Shown: positions 8,208-18,182 of the stretch, in pieces
Position numbering within the stretch: position 1 is the first letter of the stretch
Layout of the letters: each line of letters opens with the position of its first letter
Assembly: GCF_003031405.1 (NCBI RefSeq)
Contig: NZ_CP020469.1
Span: 1,178,001-1,242,000, forward strand
Direction: 5' to 3'
DNA from: Halomonas sp. 'Soap Lake #6'
Lineage (GTDB): Bacteria > Pseudomonadota > Gammaproteobacteria > Pseudomonadales > Halomonadaceae
Length of the DNA: 64,000 nt
The notes under the pieces: model-generated
What the model was told of the DNA's origin: nothing
The model's input: the letters and a program-made list of their open reading frames with translations, nothing else
Database searches by the model: none
Translations under genes and position numbers: made by a program

Positions 8208-9275
8208 ATGGCTGAACAGCGGATCAATGTCGCGGTACTGGGTGGCGGCAGTTTTGGCACTGCCTTGGCTAGCATTGCGGCGGATAACGGCGCCAACGTG
8301 CGTCAGTGGATGCGCGACGAAGCGCTGGTGACACAAATTAATCAAGAGCACCGCAATGGACGCTATTTGCCGAATTACGCCATTAACCCGGCGGTACAAG
8401 CATCCACTCATTTGCAGGCAGTGCTGGAAAACGCCGAATTGGTGTTGATTGCGATACCCTCCAAGGCATTTCGTAGCGTTGTACAAGCCGCGAAGCCATG
8501 GCTTACATCTACGCAAATTTTAGTCAGCACTACGAAAGGTATCGAGCAAGACAGCTTTTTATTGATGAGTCAGGTGCTTGAGCAAGAGACTGGATTTTCC
8601 CATATTGGTGTTATTGCTGGGCCTAACCTGGCATCTGAAATAGCGGACAAGCAGTTAACCGCTACGGTAATTGCCAGTGCCGATTCCCTTACCCGCACTC
8701 GGGTGCAGCAGGCGCTCGGCTGTCGCTATTTTCGGGTATATGCAAGCAATGACCGGCACGGGGTTGAGCTTGGTGGTGCGCTTAAAAATATTTATGCCAT
8801 TGCCGCCGGTATGGCCGCAGCGTTGGGGATGGGCGAGAACACGCGCAGTATGCTAATGACTCGTGCCCTGGCTGAAATGAGTCGTTTTGCGGTAGCGCAA
8901 GGGGCTAATCCGATGACGTTTTTGGGGTTGGCTGGGGTGGGTGATTTGATTGTTACCTGCTCGTCCAATTTATCCCGGAACTATCGAGTCGGCTTTGCTA
9001 TGGGGGAAGGGCGCAGCCTTGAGGATGCTGTTTCAGCGCTTGGGCAGGTGGCTGAGGGGGTGAATACAGTTAAGCTGGTGTGTGAAAAGGCCCGAGAAGA
9101 GGGGGTTTACATGCCGCTCGCGGAGGGGTTAAACCGCGTACTGTTTGAAGGGGTTCCCGCTCAAGAGATGGCGAGAACGCTGATGATGGGTGAGCAAAGT
9201 AGCGATGTAGAGTTTATCCTGCCCCGTGAAGCGGTTCAGCAGGCGCACCGCAATAACGGAGGGTGGCATGAGTAG
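8208..9275 (+). CDS. gpsA: Glycerol-3-phosphate dehydrogenase [NAD(P)+]
   Basis: The 355-residue cytosolic enzyme reduces dihydroxyacetone phosphate to sn-glycerol 3-phosphate, the backbone for phospholipids. The Rossmann loop GGGSFGTAL lies near the N-terminus. The catalytic segment [18 protein letters not shown] and the later [12 protein letters not shown] are typical. The ATG at 8208 follows AGGA by seven bases; a GTG at 8169 in frame would add 13 unconserved residues. The gene overlaps sixA by eight bases. Confidence 0.96.
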   Translation: MAEQRINVAVLGGGSFGTALASIAADNGANVRQWMRDEALVTQINQEHRNGRYLPNYAINPAVQASTHLQAVLENAELVLIAIPSKAFRSVVQAAKPWLTSTQILVSTTKGIEQDSFLLMSQVLEQETGFSHIGVIAGPNLASEIADKQLTATVIASADSLTRTRVQQALGCRYFRVYASNDRHGVELGGALKNIYAIAAGMAAALGMGENTRSMLMTRALAEMSRFAVAQGANPMTFLGLAGVGDLIVTCSSNLSRNYRVGFAMGEGRSLEDAVSALGQVAEGVNTVKLVCEKAREEGVYMPLAEGLNRVLFEGVPAQEMARTLMMGEQSSDVEFILPREAVQQAHRNNGGWHE

Positions 9276-9822
9276 CGGGGTAGGTGGTGCCAAGAGTGGT
9301 ACTAAGAGTGGTACCAAGATTAGTACCAAGATTAGTACCAAGCAGCATCTGCTGATTATGCGCCATGGCGAAGCCGCCCCTGGATTTCCTGATCAGTCTC
9401 GATTGCTTACTCCCCATGGGGAACTCGAAGCCGATAGCATGGCACGCTGGTTGGCGTTACGTGTTGAGCAAGGTGAACTGCCGCAACCCAAGCTATATGC
9501 AAGCCCCTATGCGCGCGCGCAGCAAACGGCTCAGCGCTTTAGTGAGGCTCTGGGAGTACCGCTATACACCCTGGATTTTATTACGCCAGATGATTCCCCC
9601 TCGGTAGTAAACGATTGGCTGCTGAGCCAACCTGAAGATGAAACGATTCTGCTGGTTAGCCATATGCCACTGGTGGGCGAGTTGGCGGGCTTGTTGATGG
9701 AGGGGGCGCGGAGTCGGGGAGTAGGGTTTCCCACTGCTGCCATCGCAGAGCTGGAGGCGGAAGTCTGGGCGGCAGGCTGCGCGCAGCTTAAATACTTTAC
9801 CCAGCCCAGCCAACTGCTTTAA
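9268..9822 (+). CDS. sixA: Phosphohistidine phosphatase SixA with repeat-bearing N-terminus
   Basis: The 184-residue protein belongs to the histidine phosphatase superfamily. The catalytic motif LLIMRHGEA comes at about residues 29-37, with a second active-site His in SHMPLVGEL. In E. coli SixA dephosphorylates the phospho-His of NPr in the nitrogen PTS; here a nitrogen-PTS set (ptsN, ptsO) lies 16 kb away. The start at 9268 follows GGAGGG and overlaps the end of gpsA. Unlike known relatives, which start almost directly at the RHG strand, this one has about 28 extra residues. They are mostly TKSG/TKIS repeats encoded by a 12-bp tandem repeat and probably disordered. Confidence 0.9.
   Translation: MSSGVGGAKSGTKSGTKISTKISTKQHLLIMRHGEAAPGFPDQSRLLTPHGELEADSMARWLALRVEQGELPQPKLYASPYARAQQTAQRFSEALGVPLYTLDFITPDDSPSVVNDWLLSQPEDETILLVSHMPLVGELAGLLMEGARSRGVGFPTAAIAELEAEVWAAGCAQLKYFTQPSQLL
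9289..9342 (+). repeat. 12-bp tandem repeat, 4.5 copies, in the sixA N-terminus
   Basis: The copies GCCAAGAGTGGT, ACTAAGAGTGGT, ACCAAGATTAGT (twice) and the half copy ACCAAG run head to tail. The period keeps the reading frame and encodes the tetrapeptides TKSG and TKIS. Confidence 0.9.
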
Positions 9823-9841
9823 TGGTACAAAAAGCAACGAC

Positions 9842-9876
9842 AAAAAAAGCGGCTGCCGGGGCAGCCGCTGTTATTG
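9842..9876. terminator. Two-way intrinsic terminator between sixA and gatB
   Basis: AGCGGCTGCC (9848-9857) and GGCAGCCGCT (9860-9869) pair perfectly. Read on the minus strand, the stem is followed by seven T's (the A-run 9842-9848), an excellent terminator for gatCAB. On the plus strand the T-rich tail TGTTATT is weaker. Confidence 0.88.
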
Positions 9877-9885
9877 GCCGAGGGA

Positions 9886-11340
9886 TTATAAAAGTGCATC
9901 CAGCTTCGCTTTTAGCACGCCATTGACCTGCTGCGGATTAGCAGTGCCGCGGGATGCTTTCATCACCTGCCCCACAAAGTAGCCAATCATCTTACCGCGC
10001 TTTTCTGGCTCGGAATCGCGGTATTGGGCCACCTGGGCAGGGCTTTCAGCGATCACCTGATCGATCATGGCTTCAATTGCGCCTGTATCGGTCACCTGCT
10101 TTAAGCCTTTGGCTTCTATCACTTCATCGGCGCTGCTGCCTTGGCCATTCCAGAGTGCCTGGAAGACCTGCTTTGCTGCTTTTCCGTTGATGGTGTCGTC
10201 TAATACCCGGCTAATCAGCCCGCCGAGTTGCTGGGCGGAAATGGGACTGTTCTGAATGCTCAGGCTCTCTCGGTTGAGAGCGCCTGCAAGCTCGCCTTGT
10301 ACCCAGTTGGCAGCCTGCTTGGCATCGCCACATACCCGGTGTACTTCCTCGAAAAATTCAGCCATTTCACGGCTGGCAGAAAGCACGCTCGCGTCGTAGG
10401 CCGACAGGCCAAGCTCTGTTTGGAAGCGTGCACGCTTGTCGGCGGGCAGCTCGGGTAGCTGGCTGCGCAAATGCTCTAGATAGGCTTGATCAAGCACGAC
10501 GGGCAGTAGATCTGGGCAAGGGAAGTAGCGATAGTCGTTGGCCTCTTCCTTGGTGCGCATGCTGCGGGTTTCGTCGCGCTCTGGGTCGAACAGGCGAGTC
10601 TCTTGAACGACTGTGCCGCCATCTTCGATTAGCTCGATTTGACGTTCAACCTCAAAAGCAATTGCTCGCTCGACGAAACGGAACGAGTTAACATTTTTGA
10701 TTTCAGCACGAGTGCCAAAAGCTTCCTGGCCTTTAGGGCGAACTGAAACGTTAACATCGCAGCGCATAGAGCCTTCGGCCATATTGCCGTCGGAAATACC
10801 CAAGTAGGTGACGATGGAGTGAATCGCTTTTAGATAAGCCGCGGCCTCTTTGGCGTTGCGCATATCTGGCTCGGATACGATTTCTAAAAGAGGTGTGCCT
10901 GCCCGATTCAGGTCGATGCCGGTCATGCCATGAAAGTCTTCATGTAACGACTTGCCGGCGTCTTCCTCAAGGTGGGCATGGTGGATGCGAATACACTTGG
11001 TGGTGTTGTCATCCAGGGTGATTTCTACTTCGCCAGCGCCCACAATGGGATGGTACATCTGGCTGGTTTGGTAGCCTTTGGGCAGGTCAGGGTAGAAGTA
11101 ATTTTTGCGATCAAACACTGATACTTCAGGAATATCGGCGTGAATTGCCAAACCAAACTGTACTGCCATGGCGACGGCCTGCTCGTTGAGCACTGGCAAA
11201 ACACCAGGCAGACCAAGATCAACGGCGCAGGCCTGGGTGTTTGGCTCTGCACCAAAGGCAGTGGAGGCGCCGGAGAAGATCTTCGAGCGTGTCGCGAGCT
11301 GAACGTGGACTTCCAGCCCGATCACAGTTTCCCATTGCAT
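9886..11340 (-). CDS. gatB: Aspartyl/glutamyl-tRNA amidotransferase subunit B
   Basis: This is a 484-residue subunit of GatCAB, which converts misacylated Glu-tRNA(Gln) or Asp-tRNA(Asn) to the correct amide form. The N-terminal cradle domain starts [13 protein letters not shown], with the signature [11 protein letters not shown] and the segment [12 protein letters not shown]. The C-terminal YqeY-like tail ends near [16 protein letters not shown]. The start ATG overlaps the gatA stop by one base (TAATG), which implies translational coupling. Confidence 0.97.
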   Translation of the reverse strand: MQWETVIGLEVHVQLATRSKIFSGASTAFGAEPNTQACAVDLGLPGVLPVLNEQAVAMAVQFGLAIHADIPEVSVFDRKNYFYPDLPKGYQTSQMYHPIVGAGEVEITLDDNTTKCIRIHHAHLEEDAGKSLHEDFHGMTGIDLNRAGTPLLEIVSEPDMRNAKEAAAYLKAIHSIVTYLGISDGNMAEGSMRCDVNVSVRPKGQEAFGTRAEIKNVNSFRFVERAIAFEVERQIELIEDGGTVVQETRLFDPERDETRSMRTKEEANDYRYFPCPDLLPVVLDQAYLEHLRSQLPELPADKRARFQTELGLSAYDASVLSASREMAEFFEEVHRVCGDAKQAANWVQGELAGALNRESLSIQNSPISAQQLGGLISRVLDDTINGKAAKQVFQALWNGQGSSADEVIEAKGLKQVTDTGAIEAMIDQVIAESPAQVAQYRDSEPEKRGKMIGYFVGQVMKASRGTANPQQVNGVLKAKLDALL

Positions 11341-12800
11341 TAGGCGTTCTCCTCGGCAAAAGCGGGAAGTTTTAAGTGCCAGTCTGTGGCCTGTTGGAAC
11401 TGGTGCGCCACGTTGAGTAGCTGAGCTTCTGCAAAGTGGGTACCGAGTATTTGTAAGCCTACTGGGCGTCCTGCTGCAAAGCCTGCTGGAACGCTGATAC
11501 CTGGAATACCCGCTAGGTTGACGGCGATAGTGTAGATATCTTGCAGGTACATCGACACCGGATCTTTTTTAGCGCCAAGATCAAAGGCAGGAGTGGGCGA
11601 GGCTGGTCCCATCAGTACATCCACGTCCTCAAACGCGTCAAGGAAATCTTGGCGGATTAGGCGACGTACTTTTTGAGCTTTTGTGTAGTAAGCGTCGAAA
11701 AAGCCTTCAGACAGCGTGTGAGTGCCAATCAGGATGCGGCGCTTAACTTCTTCACCGAAGCCCTCGGCCCGGGAGCGGGTGTAGAGATCGATAAGGTCAG
11801 CTGGTGCGTCGCAGCGATGGCCAAAACGCACGCCGTCGTAGCGTGAAAGGTTCGAAGATGCCTCGGCCGGTGCAATCACGTAGTAAGCCGGAATCGCATA
11901 GTGGGTGTGAGGCAGGCTGACCTCCCGCACCGTAGCACCTAGGGATTCATACACCTTCACTGCATCGCGTACGGCTTTTTCTACCTCAGGATCAAGTCCG
12001 TCACCGAAGTACTCTTTAGGCAGGCCTATTTTAAGCCCTGACAGTGGCGCATTAAGGGTTTCGGTGTAATCGGGAACGCCGCGGGCCACGCTGGTGGAGT
12101 CGCGCACGTCGTGTCCAGCGATGACATTGAGCAGATGGGCACAGTCTTCGGCACTGCGTGCCATCGGGCCGGCCTGGTCAAGGCTTGAAGCGTAGGCGAT
12201 GATGCCATAGCGGGATACGCGGCCATAGGTAGGTTTTAAACCCGTGATGCCACAAAACGCTGCTGGTTGGCGAATCGAGCCGCCTGTGTCGGTGCCCATG
12301 GCGGCAGGTACAAGCCCTGCAGCTACCGCTGCTGCGCTGCCGCCAGAGCTTCCGCCGGGAACTGCTGAGAGGTCCCAGGGGTTTTTTACCGCACCAAAGT
12401 AGCTGTTTTCGTTGGATGAGCCCATGGCGAACTCATCCATATTGGTTTTACCCAGACTGATAGTGCCCGCTGCACTGAGCTTTTCAACCACCGTAGCATT
12501 GTAAGGCGCGATAAAGTTATCGAGCATTTTCGAGCCGCAGCTGGTTTTCACGCCTTGGGTGCAAAAAATATCTTTCAAGGCAAGCGGTATGCCGGTTAAC
12601 GCGCTGGCATTGCCTGCTGCGCGTAGTTGGTCGGCAGCTTCGGCTTGTTTGAGCGCTTGTTCGGCGGTAACGGTAATAAAGCTATTAAGCTTGCCATCGG
12701 CTTGCTCAATGCGTTGTAAAAAGTGCGAAGTAAGCTCGCGACTGGAAAACTCACCGCTTTTAAGTGCGGCGGCCAGTTGGGTGACGGTTTTATCATGCAT
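11340..12800 (-). CDS. gatA: Aspartyl/glutamyl-tRNA amidotransferase subunit A
   Basis: The 486-residue amidase-signature protein supplies ammonia from glutamine to the GatB site. The catalytic Lys lies in [11 protein letters not shown], the cis-Ser in [14 protein letters not shown] and the nucleophilic Ser in [14 protein letters not shown]. The N-terminus [13 protein letters not shown] is that of the family. A 96-bp spacer separates it from gatC, longer than usual for this operon, and holds AT-rich sequence without an obvious gene. Confidence 0.97.
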   Translation of the reverse strand: MHDKTVTQLAAALKSGEFSSRELTSHFLQRIEQADGKLNSFITVTAEQALKQAEAADQLRAAGNASALTGIPLALKDIFCTQGVKTSCGSKMLDNFIAPYNATVVEKLSAAGTISLGKTNMDEFAMGSSNENSYFGAVKNPWDLSAVPGGSSGGSAAAVAAGLVPAAMGTDTGGSIRQPAAFCGITGLKPTYGRVSRYGIIAYASSLDQAGPMARSAEDCAHLLNVIAGHDVRDSTSVARGVPDYTETLNAPLSGLKIGLPKEYFGDGLDPEVEKAVRDAVKVYESLGATVREVSLPHTHYAIPAYYVIAPAEASSNLSRYDGVRFGHRCDAPADLIDLYTRSRAEGFGEEVKRRILIGTHTLSEGFFDAYYTKAQKVRRLIRQDFLDAFEDVDVLMGPASPTPAFDLGAKKDPVSMYLQDIYTIAVNLAGIPGISVPAGFAAGRPVGLQILGTHFAEAQLLNVAHQFQQATDWHLKLPAFAEENA

Positions 12801-12896
12801 TACCCGGAAACTCCGTTCGGGGGCGAAAAAGAGAGGCGGAAAATGGCGGTGCCAGCTGCTTAATTAATTTCCACTTTTTCCACTATTTGTTTCTAC

Positions 12897-13184
12897 TTAT
12901 TCCACTACACGCGGTACAAGATAGAGGCCCTCTTCCACCGCAGGGGCACAGCGCTGGAAATTATCACGCTGATTGGTTTCCGTTACCTCGTCAGCACGCA
13001 GGCGTTGGGTAGCATCCAGTGGGTGTGCAAGTGGCATAACACCCTCGGTATCAATGCTTTGTAGCTGGTCGACCATGTCCAGGATGCGGCTTAGATCGTC
13101 CACAAAGCCACTGGCTTGGTCATCGCTGACGGCGATTCGGGCCAAGTGCGCGGCCCGGCGCACATGAGAGTCTTCAAGCGCCAT
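12897..13184 (-). CDS. gatC: Aspartyl/glutamyl-tRNA amidotransferase subunit C
   Basis: The 95-residue small subunit wraps between GatA and GatB and stabilises the complex. The family pattern is clear: VRRAAHLARIAVSDDQ, then ILDMVDQLQSIDTEGV and PLAHPLD. The ATG at 13184 is chosen because GAGGAAA lies upstream at a suitable distance; an upstream ATG in frame would add 11 residues without support. It is first in the operon and divergent from mreB across 229 bp. Confidence 0.94.
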   Translation of the reverse strand: MALEDSHVRRAAHLARIAVSDDQASGFVDDLSRILDMVDQLQSIDTEGVMPLAHPLDATQRLRADEVTETNQRDNFQRCAPAVEEGLYLVPRVVE

Positions 13185-13401
13185 GATCGAGATTTCCTCG
13201 CAAATGTGATGGAACATATTCCGCGTTCAGCGGTATACATACGGTCATCTTAAATTCGTCTTGTGTTGCAGACGTGGAAAATAGCCGTAAAAGGTACCAC
13301 ATATTGGCCCCCGCTGGCAGTATTAGGCGAGACTCGAGCTTGCTGCCAAGGGGTTGCAGTGATACCGTTTGCATCCGCACAGGGTTCCCGGTCTGCACTA
13401 G

Positions 13402-14451
<1,050 letters not shown>

Positions 14452-14474
14452 TCTGAGCGGTTTATCGCGGGGGA

Positions 14475-15416
14475 TTGCCTATTAAACCGCTGTTTTCGCA
14501 CGGGCCGTTGCCGGGTTATCGGCTGTTCTTCTGCGTGTTGGCGGCAAGCATTTTGATGTTTGTCGACCAACGCTTTACGCGTATGGAAGATGTACGCGCC
14601 CAAATGACCATGATTGTTGCACCTGTTCAGTGGGTAGTTAGCGTGCCTAGCGACTTGCTGAATTGGGGTGCGCTAGCGCTATCTGACCAGCAAGCGTTGG
14701 TGGATGAAAATCGCCGCTTGCGTGAGCAGATTTTGACGTTGTCTCACCGTGGCCAGCGTTTAGCCAGCTTAACTGCTGAAAATGCTGAGCTACGTACTCT
14801 GCTGCAAGCCGCTGAGCGCCATGAGCTTCCCTATATGGCTGCAGAGCTGTTGTCGCTGGATAACGACCCTTTTAGCCATCAGATGGTCATTGATCGCGGG
14901 CATCGCAATGGTGCCTACGTAGGCCAGCCGGTGATTGACGCATTTGGCCTGGTAGGTCAAGTGACGGCGGTTTCCGCTTACTCCAGTCGAGTTCTATTGT
15001 TAGCTGATGCAAGCCATGCGTTGCCGATTCAAGTTAATCGCAACGGGCTGCGCTTTATTGTCCAGGGGTCCGGCCGCTATGGCAGTGTTAACGTACTGCA
15101 TGTGCCTGATACAGCCGATATTCGTGAAGGTGACTTGCTTACTACCTCGGGATTAGCTGGGCGCTTTCCCCCTGGCTATCCGGTGGCAAGAGTGACAGAG
15201 GTGTATCACGATCCTGGCCAGCCGTTTGCTCGGGTAACCGCAGAGCCATCTGCTCAGTTGCAGCGTTCACGGCACTTCTTGTTGCTCTTTCCGCCGCTGC
15301 CAGAGGAGTTGGATGAGTCGGTGTGGGATGACACCATGGATATTTCAGCCAATGCGATACATGCGGCGCAGCGCCTTGGGGCTGCCCATGATCAGGCCGC
15401 TCAGGAGGAGCCTTAA
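14475..15416 (+). CDS. mreC: Rod-shape determining protein MreC (TTG start)
   Basis: The 313-residue protein has one N-terminal membrane helix (about residues 16-33), a coiled coil (about 70-105, DENRRLREQILTL onward) and a periplasmic beta-barrel domain. It links MreB filaments to the periplasmic wall machinery. The only start that keeps the conserved N-terminus (PIKPLFSHGPLPGYR) is a TTG at 14475 after GCGGGGGA; no ATG or GTG fits before the membrane helix. The tail after about residue 285 is acidic and poorly conserved. It overlaps mreD by one base. Confidence 0.94.
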   Translation: MPIKPLFSHGPLPGYRLFFCVLAASILMFVDQRFTRMEDVRAQMTMIVAPVQWVVSVPSDLLNWGALALSDQQALVDENRRLREQILTLSHRGQRLASLTAENAELRTLLQAAERHELPYMAAELLSLDNDPFSHQMVIDRGHRNGAYVGQPVIDAFGLVGQVTAVSAYSSRVLLLADASHALPIQVNRNGLRFIVQGSGRYGSVNVLHVPDTADIREGDLLTTSGLAGRFPPGYPVARVTEVYHDPGQPFARVTAEPSAQLQRSRHFLLLFPPLPEELDESVWDDTMDISANAIHAAQRLGAAHDQAAQEEP

Positions 15417-15907
15417 TGGCCAAAGCACCTGTCGTACCATTAGTGATGGTTTGGCTAAGCTTTCTCTTTGCGCTCTGTTTGCAGGTCATGCCGCTGGCTG
15501 ATGGTTGGCAGGTGTATCGCCCTGAATGGATTGGCTTGATACTGATCTATTGGTGTATGCGCATACCTAGCCGGGTGGGTGTTTTTCACGGTTTTGTGAT
15601 TGGCATTTTAATGGATTTAATTGAGGGCACGTCGCTTGGCCAGCACGCGTTAATATTATCGTTGCTTGCCTTTCTATGTGCGTTGGTTTATCCGCGTTTT
15701 CGTGCCTACTCATTGGTCCAACAATCAGTATTGGTGTTGGTTTTATTAGGCTTAGTGCAGCTGGTTGAGCAATGGCTGCGAACGTTAACCGGTGATTTCT
15801 CAATCCACCTGTCTTTCTTGATACCTTCTATGATCAGTGCATTGCTCTGGCCGTGGCTAGCGACCATGTTACGCGCTTTGGAGCGCCGCCTGGCAGGAAC
15901 AGCCTAG
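15416..15907 (+). CDS. mreD: Rod-shape determining protein MreD
   Basis: The 163-residue integral membrane protein has about five helices and the family segments YRPEWIGLILIYWCMR and GLVQLVEQW. MreD works with MreC and RodA/PBP2 in the elongasome. The ATG overlaps the mreC stop (TAATG). A 117-bp AT-rich gap with degenerate GCAGGAACATA-like repeats separates it from maf. Confidence 0.94.
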   Translation: MAKAPVVPLVMVWLSFLFALCLQVMPLADGWQVYRPEWIGLILIYWCMRIPSRVGVFHGFVIGILMDLIEGTSLGQHALILSLLAFLCALVYPRFRAYSLVQQSVLVLVLLGLVQLVEQWLRTLTGDFSIHLSFLIPSMISALLWPWLATMLRALERRLAGTA

Positions 15908-16024
15908 CAGGAACATAAAACAATAAGTGGCAGGGGCATAAGTAGCAAAAATATAAAAAGCTTGAGTGTGATGGCGGGTGTGAGACGCTAGTTACGTGTG
16001 CTAGCCGCAAGAGGAGAGGCTGTG

Positions 16025-16660
16025 ATGAAGGTATGTCCATTAGATGTCACGGCAGCGTCGCTTAAGGAGCAAGAGCCGGTGCTGTGCCTTGCTTCTAGCT
16101 CGCCCCGGCGTAAGGCATTACTGGCTTCAATTGGTGTTCCTGTCAGAGTGCTACCCAGCAATGTGGACGAAACCCCGTTAGCGGGGGAGCGGGCTGAGGC
16201 GTATGTCGAGCGGTTGGCCATTGCTAAAGCACAAGCTGCTGTGTCAAAAACTGCACTGCCGGTGTTGGGCTCTGATACGGCAGTTGTTGTTGATGGCACC
16301 ATTATGGGCAAGCCATGTGACGAGCAAGAAGCTGCGGCTATGCTCTCAGCGCTTTCAGGACGCACTCATCAAGTGCTAACCGCGGTCGCGGTGGTAGGGC
16401 CTCTGGGTGTACTCTCATGCTGTGTAACCACCCAAGTTAAAATGCGCGCTATCCAGCCGCATGAAATAGCCAGCTATTGGCAAACTGGCGAGCCAGCTGA
16501 TAAGGCTGGCGGCTATGCTATTCAAGGTCTCGCGGCGGTGTTTGTTGAGGAGATTCACGGTAGCCATTCGGCAGTAGTAGGACTGCCGCTATTCGAAACA
16601 ACGCGCTTGCTGTGCCAGCAAGGGGTGACAATATGGGCGGGACGTTATCGGAGTATATGA
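16025..16660 (+). CDS. maf: Maf-type nucleotide pyrophosphatase (dTTP/UTP type)
   Basis: The 211-residue protein hydrolyses non-canonical or modified pyrimidine nucleoside triphosphates. The N-terminal signature [12 protein letters not shown], the middle [12 protein letters not shown] and the later [19 protein letters not shown] with a [10 protein letters not shown] close are those of the YhdE-type Maf proteins. The ATG at 16025 lies eight bases after GAGGAG. It sits between mreBCD and rng, its usual place in gammaproteobacteria. Confidence 0.94.
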   Translation: MKVCPLDVTAASLKEQEPVLCLASSSPRRKALLASIGVPVRVLPSNVDETPLAGERAEAYVERLAIAKAQAAVSKTALPVLGSDTAVVVDGTIMGKPCDEQEAAAMLSALSGRTHQVLTAVAVVGPLGVLSCCVTTQVKMRAIQPHEIASYWQTGEPADKAGGYAIQGLAAVFVEEIHGSHSAVVGLPLFETTRLLCQQGVTIWAGRYRSI

Positions 16661-16718
16661 CGCTGCCTCATCGCCTGCTGCGCTGGCAAGGAATATGTGA
16701 CCCAATAAGGAATTTTGC

Positions 16719-18182
16719 ATGAGCGGTGAAGTCCTCATCAATTTAACGCCAATGGAGACCCGCGTTGCGCTGGTAGAGAACGGTGTATTGCAAGAGGCGC
16801 TAATTGAGCGCTCCCGTCGGCGCGGTATCGTAGGCAATATCTACAAAGGCAAAGTAGTTCGTGTGCTGCCTGGAATGCAGGCTGCCTTTGTTGATATTGG
16901 CTTGGAACGTGCGGCATTTATTCATGCCCACGAAGTGATGCCGTCGGGCACGCCCAGCGATGAGCAGCAAGCCATCGCTCAGTTGCTCCATGAAGGTCAA
17001 GCGCTGGTAGTGCAAGTCACTAAAGACCCGATTGGTACCAAGGGGGCGCGGCTGACCACGCATCTTTCAATTCCATCGCGCTACCTTGTCTATATGCCAG
17101 ACTCGCCTCATCACGGTGTATCTCAGCGTATTGAGGATGAGCGAGAGAGGGAGCGCCTCAAGACCTTGTTGGATAAAAGTATTGAGGAGCAAACTGTCGA
17201 GGTGACAGGTGGTTTCATCGTCCGTACGGCTGCCGAAGGCGTGGGCGATGAAGAGCTGGCGGGTGATATGTATTTCCTACTGCGTATTTGGCGCAAAGTG
17301 AGTGAGCGTAAAATAACTGCAGCACCACCTAGTGTTATCTATGATGACCTGCCGTTATTTATGCGCACGTTACGCGATGTGATGCGCGATGATATTGAAA
17401 AAGTGCGTATCGACTCCCGGGAGAACTTCGTCAAATTAGTTGAGTTCGCCGAAGAGTTTATGCCTGATGCAGTGAACCGTATTGAGTATTATCCAGGTGA
17501 GCGACCTATCTTCGACCTCTACAGTGTTGAAGATGAGATTCAAAAAGCGTTAGGGCGCAAAGTTCAGCTGAAATCGGGTGGCTACTTGGTGATTGATCCC
17601 ACTGAAGCCATGACCACGATTGATGTTAATACCGGTGGCTATGTTGGCCACCGTAATCTTGAAGAAACCATTTTTAAAACAAATCTCGAAGCGGCTACCG
17701 CGATAGCGCGCCAGCTGCGGCTACGAAATTTAGGCGGCATCATCATTATCGATTTTATTGATATGATTGATGTAGAGCATCAGCGCCAAGTGCTGCGCGT
17801 GTTGGAAAAGGCGTTGGAGCGGGATCACGCTAAAACGAAATGTACCGGGGTAACCGAGCTGGGTTTAGTGCAGTTGACCCGCAAACGTACTCGGGAAAGC
17901 CTGGAACAGACGCTGTGTGAAGCGTGCCCGACCTGTGGTGGGCGTGGCACACTGAAAACGCCTGAAACGGTCTGCTATGAAATTTTTCGCGAGATACTGC
18001 GTGAAGAGCGGGCCTACAGTGCGGAGACCTACATGGTGCTCGCTTCTCAGCCGGTGGTAGACCGCTTGCTGGACGAAGAGTCTGCGGCAGTGGCTGATCT
18101 TGAAACCTTTATTAACAAAACAATTCGTTTCCAGGTCGAGCAGCACTACTCCCAAGAACAGTACGACATTGTGCTGATGTAA
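16719..18182 (+). CDS. rng: Ribonuclease G
   Basis: This is a 487-residue endoribonuclease of the RNase E/G family, acting on the 5' end of 16S rRNA precursor and on some mRNAs. An N-terminal S1 domain (GNIYKGKVVRVLPGMQAAFVDIG) is followed by the catalytic DNase-I-like region. Metal-binding Asp residues lie in MTTIDVNTGGYVG and IIIIDFIDMID. A CPTCGGRG zinc-link motif lies near the C-terminus. AAGGAA precedes the ATG. Its TAA overlaps the next start (TAATG). Confidence 0.96.
   Translation: MSGEVLINLTPMETRVALVENGVLQEALIERSRRRGIVGNIYKGKVVRVLPGMQAAFVDIGLERAAFIHAHEVMPSGTPSDEQQAIAQLLHEGQALVVQVTKDPIGTKGARLTTHLSIPSRYLVYMPDSPHHGVSQRIEDERERERLKTLLDKSIEEQTVEVTGGFIVRTAAEGVGDEELAGDMYFLLRIWRKVSERKITAAPPSVIYDDLPLFMRTLRDVMRDDIEKVRIDSRENFVKLVEFAEEFMPDAVNRIEYYPGERPIFDLYSVEDEIQKALGRKVQLKSGGYLVIDPTEAMTTIDVNTGGYVGHRNLEETIFKTNLEAATAIARQLRLRNLGGIIIIDFIDMIDVEHQRQVLRVLEKALERDHAKTKCTGVTELGLVQLTRKRTRESLEQTLCEACPTCGGRGTLKTPETVCYEIFREILREERAYSAETYMVLASQPVVDRLLDEESAAVADLETFINKTIRFQVEQHYSQEQYDIVLM

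Noticed and set aside
9129..9417. Minus-strand frames with [13 protein letters not shown] repeats
   Set aside because: They are the antisense reading of the 12-bp repeat in sixA and have no ribosome site or family likeness.
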